Source: Cynocephalus volans
Lineage: Eukaryota > Chordata > Mammalia > Dermoptera > Cynocephalidae
Assembly (NCBI RefSeq): GCF_027409185.1
Contig: NC_084463.1
Coordinates: 49,408,907 to 49,472,906 of the forward strand
DNA length: 64,000 bases
Direction of reading: 5' to 3'
Shown: positions 57,412 to 64,000 of the stretch, piece by piece
How the letters are laid out: the number at the start of each line of letters is the position of its first letter
How positions within the stretch are numbered: the first letter of the stretch is position 1
Translations under genes and position numbers: made by a program
The notes under the pieces: generated by a model
Told to the model about the DNA's origin: nothing
Seen by the model: only the letters and a program-made list of their open reading frames with translations
Databases searched by the model: none

Positions 57412-60400
57412 GTAAGCACCAACTTTCTGGGTGGTGATGAGGAACATCTGATACCCACCCCTTTTCTCCCCCTGACATGGAGTCCTGCTGAGTTGTCGCA
57501 AGGTAGATCTGTCATATCCAACCATGAGTCTCTGGGAACAGAATTGTGAAATACAGATGAAGCCATGTTTAGCAGAATAATTCATCCTGTAGGGTAGAGG
57601 AGTGTGACACTAGGAGTGCCCCTTGTTTGTAGCATAAATTATCTCTGAAAAGTTGTATATGAAGGAAAAGGCCCACAGCTCACAATCAGCCTGTCATGGC
57701 CTCAGATCAGTGGGTTGATCAATTGCTCAGGGTCCGTGGAGAGGAAAGGCAGTGCTTTGTATCTGCTCCTGTCATATTCTTCTCTCTAAATGGAACTCGT
57801 GTTTTAGTCTCAGCCCTGGAGTAAGCAGATGTCAATAAGTGACTTTCTTCCTTGCACATACAAAAAATAGTGATATATATAGAAGAATATTTCTGGAAAT
57901 AGTTACTTTTATGTCTACTGCTCAAATTTTATTAAGTTATTTCATCTTTGGCAAATTACTTTTTGTTTGCTTCTCCTTAGAAAGTACTGTGGGAAAGGGT
58001 TATTTATAAGTTAACCTAAAAGACTATTTCAGATTTGTCAAGGGTTGAGGGTGATTCCAAGGGGAGCAGGTCTGTTAGTGTCCAGTTTTCTTTGCCCCTC
58101 AGAGGAAATTGATGTGACTTCAATTAGTAAATTGGCACCAGCTGCCTAAATTGGAGTGTTCTTGGCCACGAAGTCCCCAGAGGATTGCTCTTATCTGAAA
58201 GCTGGTGTTTCTGACACACAGCAAGTGCTCTTCCAAGTGCTTTGTCATAGTGGCAGCAACTAAACACCCTGAGCACTGACAGGTGCTGCCTAGACCCTGT
58301 GCCTTTGTCCCCATCAACAGCTGCACCCACACGTCACCTAAGCCAGCTGGGATCCTGTAGGGGTCCCTCCACTTCATGGGCTTGTTCAGGGGCTGGAATC
58401 CATCACCCCCAGCATGCCCCAGGCACCGACTGGAACCCATTCTTAACACCTGGCATGGGCTTGGCTTGTGCCAACTTTCTGGAATTAAATGCCCATAGAG
58501 GTATTGATTGGTATCAGTATGTACCTCTTGTCCTTGGTTTCTTTTCCCATACATGTGGCTTAATTCTACTACTGAGTCTGAGACTAGACCTTCCACCATG
58601 AACTCAAGGGACACAGACATGGGGCTAAAAAGTCTTCATATACACTGTACACGCTGGTGTTCTGGAGGGCATCAGGTGGGGGTGTCGCCTCTGTGAAAGT
58701 GGAAGATGGCACATTTAACTGCACCTGGTCTTTAAATATCTCACCTACCTACTTGCTTATTTTCACACACTTTATGGATAGTAAACCTCACAGCAGCCCT
58801 CATATGGGAGGTGGGTAAGTAGCATCCTGTGCCCAGCTGGTGCCCGGCCTCCCACAGGGCTGCCTCCTCCCTGCTGCAGCCGGCATGGCCTTTGCTTCTG
58901 CGCTTTCTTGGGACACACACCACTCTCCAGGTAAAAACTCATGACACAGGAGCTGCAAAAATTGGGTGAGCCCAGAGTTACCCCCGGGAAACCTGGTCCT
59001 CTCTTGCTCCTCCCTTAGATGTGGAGCACAGTTGGGGGTGCTCATGTGGCCCTTTGCCCTCATTTGTTTGGTATTGTCATGCTGGACACCTGTATTACAG
59101 CAGTGTAGAGCATCTTTAAATTTGAGACAAGTCCCTTCATCTCAGTAAGCATTGCTTCTAAGGTCCAAGATAAGTGAATTTTATTGTTTCTTCCAGGAAT
59201 ATAAGTTATTTCCAAGTGCTAGTTATATTTCAAATATTCATGGAACCGTAACATGACATAAATATGTGAGTGAGGTGATAAGACTTGACTATCTCAGGAG
59301 TATGCATTTTGGGATAGACCTATTTAAATTTGAAATCTTTGGGAAGATTGCTGGGGATGTTCAAAACTGTGGAGGTTCACTAGATCATCTCCCAGTGTGT
59401 GCAGATGAGATGGGCGAGAGTTGAAAGTATCTAAAAAACCAGCTGCTTATTAGGTGCCAATCTCTAGATAGCTCGCTGTTTTCAAGACCAACACAAATAT
59501 TACGTAACGTCACCTATGATAAATATGACAACAAAGGTCAAAGCCAGCTTGCCAGGGGTGAGATACAGTAATTCTTTTCATCAATAAGCATATTAGGGTA
59601 TTAAAAGACAGTTGGAGAGAAGCACCTTACAGAGCCTGGGGACTGTGTCTTCCTGAGTTGAACACAATGGTTAACCCAGCACACGCAGTTGATTGATGCA
59701 AGAAATTTGATTTGTGCAAGAGCCCTGAGGTTAGACCTTTAGTAGTTGAGCCTTCCCTGAGTGAGGTAGTCCCTGGTGAGTTCCGCATGCAAAGACCCCC
59801 CCCCAGTCCTTGCCGTTCAGTGCCCCACCCTGGCCAAGCCCACTCCTACTTCTGCTCCTGAGACCCAAGTTTGTAGGGAGAGAGCCTGGCTTACAGAGCT
59901 GCCCCACAGACAGAACTTCAGCTGTGACTCAGTAGGTCCGAATGTGCTCAGCAGTTAAACCTGTACTGAAGCTCTGGGACCATCTGCAGCAGAGATACTT
60001 GGTCCACAAAGGCCGTGATAGCTGATTCAACAATTGACCAAACCCCAAAACTGTGTTTAAATTAGCTATAAAGTATTCGGTAAATAGCTATTGTGGTGAA
60101 AGAAGTAGTATTTGAAGATAAAATGCCCATAATGAATGCTAATTAGGAAATTTTGGAAGTGCTCTTCAGTGTGGTGGCCAGACGCCAGATGCTATCCCCT
60201 CCTTTGCCTTTTCTTTTGCGGACACACTGCTGTTACCAGATGGGGCAGGGAGAGGAGGTTTTGACAGAAAGTTCTCATAAGAGGAGTGTGGCTCACCCAG
60301 GGGTGCCTTCAACACGAATCTCTTACACAGCAGCCTGTGAAGCAGGAGACCTTTAGGACACCCTTAAGCAGGGAGGGGAGCAGAGCGGCGTCAGTCTGCG

Positions 60401-61795
60401 GAGGCCGGGTTGCCCGAGTTCAACCTGGTGTCCTCCTCCTAAGTGGCGGGCAGGACATCCACCTGTCGTCGTGTGCTCAGCTGTCAGTAATCAGTTCCGT
60501 ACTGGAATTTTGGAAGACTCACAGCAAACATATTTAGAACTATGAAAACAACCATGTGAAGTGATGTGTGATCATCTCTAAATCACAAAAAGAACAGGAC
60601 AATCTTAGCAGTGCTTTAAATTGTAAGAAAAAAGTGTGATTACCTCTTGTATATTATGTAATGTTATCTGTAAATTGAATTTATACAATCTGACTGATTG
60701 TATCCTTATGCTATTGAAACAAATATTCTGTCCTTCATGAATCATTTTTCTGTAAGTTACTGTTTGTGATTTGGCTGTTTAGTTAGTTCCCCTTTGGGAA
60801 TTCTTGATGGAGTGTGAGTGTAGGGGTGGGAGATCATTATGGGAATGTTAGCATTCCTGATGTAAGTTGTCACAACTTAGGATCTTTGGGGTACCTGTTT
60901 CTTAACAAATACCTATTCTGTAAACTGATGCTGTGCCCTGAAGCTCCCAGTCTGTCTCCGTGTGACTGTCCTTCCCCACCAGTGTGCTGAATGCCTCGGC
61001 GCTTTACTTAAGCACAAGTCCTGTGTTTACAAAGACTCAAACATTAGCAAGTTTTTGATAAATTAATGCTCATTGAATTTTTTTCTAAGCCTCAAACATC
61101 TACTCTAGCTATTTCAGTCACCATTATTGTTTCATTCATTGTAATTCTGGTACCAGAAACTAATGAATTTACCTAACGGTTTTTGTGCTTTACTGATTAT
61201 GATCCTATTGGTCATTGTAAAATGAGTTGAATTGGTCCTTAATCATTAACACCTAATACTAGTATATTTAGCTTAACTTATGTGTTGCAACTCATAAGTG
61301 AATGACAAAAAGGGCTGTTACCTTCTGGATATGTCACAAGAGGCACATAAGAGCATATCTGAGATCCATTTGTTTAAAAGACATGCTGGTCCACACGCAC
61401 TTTTGATCCCTGGAGGTTAACAATGTTAGTCATTGCTGTAGTGCCCTTCCCGCCGCCTCCACCATGCTATTGCTTTAGCACTGTGTGTAATTTTTTATAA
61501 AACATGTAACAAGTTCTGACAGTTGGGGTGAGTTTACTCATGAATTGGGCGCTTGGTTCTGTAGTTGGTGGCTAGGGGGCTAATCCCTCCCTTTCAGCGG
61601 CCACCATCAGGGCTGGGTAGGCCTGGTGGTGACTTCGTGGGATGGGAACCATTCGTTCTTTTGCAATAAGCTCCTCAAACACTCGGCTTTATTTTCCCAC
61701 AGGATTTCCCACGTGAAAGCCCTTAATAAAATTTACCTCTGAAGGATGAAAACTGGATTTAGATTCTAAAATTCACACAAATATTTTGTTTTCAG
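57412..61795 (+). other. Intron 13
   Basis: This 4.4 kb intron holds no recognisable exon. I see no clear transposon. Short frames on both strands lack motifs. Confidence 0.55.
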
Positions 61796-62487
61796 GTCTC
61801 GAGTCACCACGTCCAAATATAATCCTTGGGTTAGTAATCTGTCATAAAATAAAACGTCCTTCAAATGCTGGAGAGTTAGACAGGATTGAGAAGAAATGGC
61901 CCCGATTTCAACAGGAAGAAGTGGATGTTTCCATCTACCCCAAGATAACTGCAGCCCCGCGGTCTGAGGAGAAGCCCTCCAAGTGTCCTCTGTACCCTGC
62001 AGGCACCGCTGTCGGCACCACACCCACAGGGTCCCCTCCACCTCCACCCTCTCTTCCAGAAATATCAGTGTTAAAAATACAGTCATCCATCAAGCCAGAA
62101 GCTACCCGGATTGACACAGCCTCATCTAAGCGAGCAGCAGTCACTACAACTTCCTGTGTCGTGTCAAATATGTGGAAAACAGCTTCACCACTGGAACCCA
62201 TCTTGCAAGTTCTCTTCGGAAAGAAGAAATCATTTGAGCCCCCTGCCAAGGAGTCTGTCGGAGCTCTTCCTTCCTTCCACCAGGACTCCAACACCAAGGC
62301 AGACGACGGGGTGTCCACAGCTCCTTGGCCAGATCCAACTGTTCAGCATTTTGCTCAGTTCTCAAAGGCTCAGGCTCTAGAGGAAGAGGAGGAGGATCAG
62401 CCGCACAGCCCTGAAGAAGAGCAGAACCTGGAGAGAGCCTTGGATGCACAGCTCGCCAAGCGAGGGAAAATAGTGATTATTAGTTAA
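61796..62487 (+). CDS. DIDO1-like terminal coding exon (C-terminal region)
   Basis: It follows TTTGTTTTCAG. It encodes LESPRPNIILGLVICHKIKR, a proline run (GSPPPPPSLPE), then SPLEPILQVLFGKKKSFE and the acidic ALEEEEEDQPHSPEEEQ stretch. The stop is TAA at 62485-62487, just after AKRGK. In mammalian DIDO1 the long isoform continues from about this point into a large last exon. Here the frame ends within a few codons of that point, like the intermediate isoform. The long-isoform exon is not in the window. Confidence 0.85.
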
Positions 62488-63020
62488 GAAACTACAAATT
62501 AAATAGAAAACTTTTCACTGTGAAGTACAAGATATGCCTGTTGTATTTTTCAAGTCCTTCTGAAGTGTGAAATAAGAGAAAACCTGGCTAATTTATTTGA
62601 CTGTACAAATACATGTTGATAATTTTTATATTTTCATGAAATTTTTCAGATGCAAATTTAGAGAATTTCATATGTTCTTTTGGAGTCTATTGCATTACAC
62701 ATCACTACAGATTTTCACTTTATAGCACAAATTTTTAAGGAAATATGGAGAACATGTCTATTTGGGGTGTTTGTGTTATAAACCAAGTGTCGCTATGTTA
62801 AATTACCTTAAAGCAGGGGTCATTTCCAATATTTAATATGTTGTGAAGGTTTTCTTTTTTTCTAATTTAAATATACAAAAGTAAAAATGAAGTTTGTTTC
62901 TTTAGGTTTTGTTGATAGAAATTTCTGTAAATTGTATTTATATTGCAGAGTATTTTATTACTGTATATTGGGCTGTCAGGTTCTGTTATTTGAAGTAGAA
63001 TAAATATCTACAAAGAGTTT
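62488..63020 (+). other. 3' UTR of the DIDO1-like gene
   Basis: AT-rich non-coding sequence directly follows the stop, with several ATTTA-like elements. It ends at a poly(A) signal and a GT-rich element. There is no open frame of note. Confidence 0.65.
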
Positions 63021-63035
63021 TGTCTCGTGTGTCTT
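62999..63035 (+). terminator. Poly(A) signal of the DIDO1-like terminal exon
   Basis: AATAAA is at 62999-63004, followed about 15-30 bases later by a T/GT-rich downstream element (TTTTGTCTCGTGTGTCTTC). This is a standard mammalian cleavage context, about 510 bases after the stop codon. Confidence 0.75.
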
Positions 63036-64000
63036 CACTCAGCATTTTTTTCCCTAACACTGGGCAGTTAGAGGTTGGACAAGGGCACCTGGACCCCCAG
63101 CTTCTGTTGCCCTCGGCCCCTTCCTGAACTTGGGGGATGAGCCTAGTTCATGGCTGGCCACCTAGGTTCCCACATTCTTCATCACTCTGCAGGTGTCACA
63201 CACCCCTGCTGGGGGCCACCAAGGAGCCTCCCTCCCAGGGAACCACAGAGTGTGATGAAGGGGGAAACGTGGTCACAGTGTAACAGTGAGGAGGTGCAGG
63301 GAGGGGCCGAGTATGTGGCTCCTGGGCAGGAGGTTGCCCCCAAATCCCAGCCCGTTGGGATTCAAGGGAGACTCCAGCTGCCATTCAGGCTTCTTAGGAA
63401 GTGACTGGGCAGAGTTGGTGGCCCAGACCCAGTACGTGCAGGTGGAATGGAGGTGGCTGTGCATGGCCACCACAGGGGGGAGCATGCAGGTTTGGGTCTG
63501 GCCCACCTTCCATATGACAGATTGATCTGGTCACCCTTGAGCCAGCAATTAGCTTTTCAACAAGTGTGTGTGTCCACAACTCAGCCATGAGCATAGACAC
63601 TGAGGGGATGTTCCTGAACAAAGTGTTGACCAGCCCAGGCAGGACAGGCCTTGTGTGGCAGATTGTTCAGTGGGGCTGGTGTCTCGTTTCCCAGCCAAGC
63701 TCATGCAGACCAAGCAGACCTGAGGGAAGTGTAACAAGGGAGCGGACTTCATAAGGGGACCCCTCTGGCCACCAGTGCTAGCCACACAGCCCCCACTCCC
63801 TTCAGACTGCTGTCACAGCTATTGACACTGTCTCCACAATGGCTCCATCACCTCACGGGTCATGGCGAGCTGAGCGGTGACACATGTGCAGGTGTCCCTC
63901 ATGGAAGACTGCTCTGAAGCGAGCTCCCAGTAGCTGACAGTGAGGAAAGTGGAGTTGGTTTCTCAGGTCCCCTTGCCTCATATCCAGCTGGGTTGACTCA
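63036..64000. other. Gene-free stretch downstream of the DIDO1-like gene
   Basis: No exon, RNA gene or recognisable transposon is visible. It is GC-richer than the rest of the window, with overlapping short frames on both strands that I regard as chance. Confidence 0.4.

Larger units (their letters stand above)
39113..63020 (+). pseudogene. DIDO1-like unprocessed gene copy (death-inducer obliterator family)
   Basis: DIDO1 is a nuclear chromatin reader: a PHD finger binds H3K4me3, a TFIIS-like central domain contacts RNA polymerase II and a SPOC domain binds partners. This copy preserves fourteen coding exons in the DIDO1 order, with introns and consistent phases, so it arose by DNA duplication and not by retroposition. 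Domain order is PHD (exons 1-2), TFIIS central (5-7), SPOC (11-13) and a C-terminal Pro/Ser-rich region (14). It is diverged from mammalian DIDO1 throughout. Lesions are loss of PHD zinc ligands, a TT donor after exon 7, an in-frame stop closing exon 8 and a frameshift at the end of exon 10. Reading exons 1-7 and on into the intron gives about 789 codons to the TAA at 53780-53782. No CpG-island promoter is visible. A functional truncated paralog is possible but less likely than a pseudogene. Confidence 0.85.

Noticed and set aside
39113..63020. The true DIDO1 ortholog with assembly errors
   Set aside because: Divergence is spread over all exons, including loss of PHD ligands, and the setting is AT-rich and L1-rich with no CpG island. 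Sequencing error would not explain this, although it could explain a single indel.

Overview
This window is nuclear DNA from a placental mammal. The evidence is LINE-1 elements of several ages, an ERVL-MaLR-type LTR, spliced exons with GT-AG borders, and a vomeronasal receptor relic. Two tRNA-Ile-like SINE fragments (31886-31984 and 37268-37340) have no Alu, B1 or B2 elements beside them. Together with the form of the L1 3' ends, this fits a colugo (Dermoptera) better than a primate or rodent. That placement is inference from repeat types, not proof.

The left 26 kb is mostly L1. An old minus-strand L1 (pieces at about 690-1675 and 8471-11150) flanks a younger, almost full-length minus-strand L1 at 1681-8420, called L1-A here. 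L1-A keeps a GC-rich 5' UTR, ORF1, ORF2 and an oligo(T) 3' end, but both ORFs are broken. Older L1 fragments and a MaLR LTR fill 13.8-18.5 kb. A plus-strand L1 (L1-B, 19165-25745) starts with about four tandem units of 131-134 bp. Its ORF2 is interrupted by a 777-bp 5'-truncated L1 (L1-C, 23454-24230) flanked by a 16-bp target-site duplication.

From 26 to 38 kb the DNA is AT-rich and gene-poor. It holds a vomeronasal type-1 receptor (V1R) pseudogene at 31055-31632, the two SINE fragments, a purine microsatellite and an ancient L1 fragment.

From about 38.2 to 63.0 kb lies an unprocessed plus-strand copy of DIDO1 (death-inducer obliterator 1). It has fourteen recognisable coding exons, introns, a probable 5' UTR exon and a terminal exon with an AATAAA signal. 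It carries a PHD finger, the TFIIS central domain and a SPOC domain, and it ends like the short (DIDO2-type) isoform rather than the long DIDO3 form. The PHD finger has lost zinc ligands. The donor of coding exon 7 reads TT instead of GT, exon 8 ends in an in-frame stop and exon 10 ends out of frame. The simplest reading is a duplicated pseudogene, or a paralog now limited to a truncated product of about 789 codons. The exons for the SPOC domain and the C-terminal region are nevertheless open with usable splice sites. The last kilobase holds nothing recognisable.
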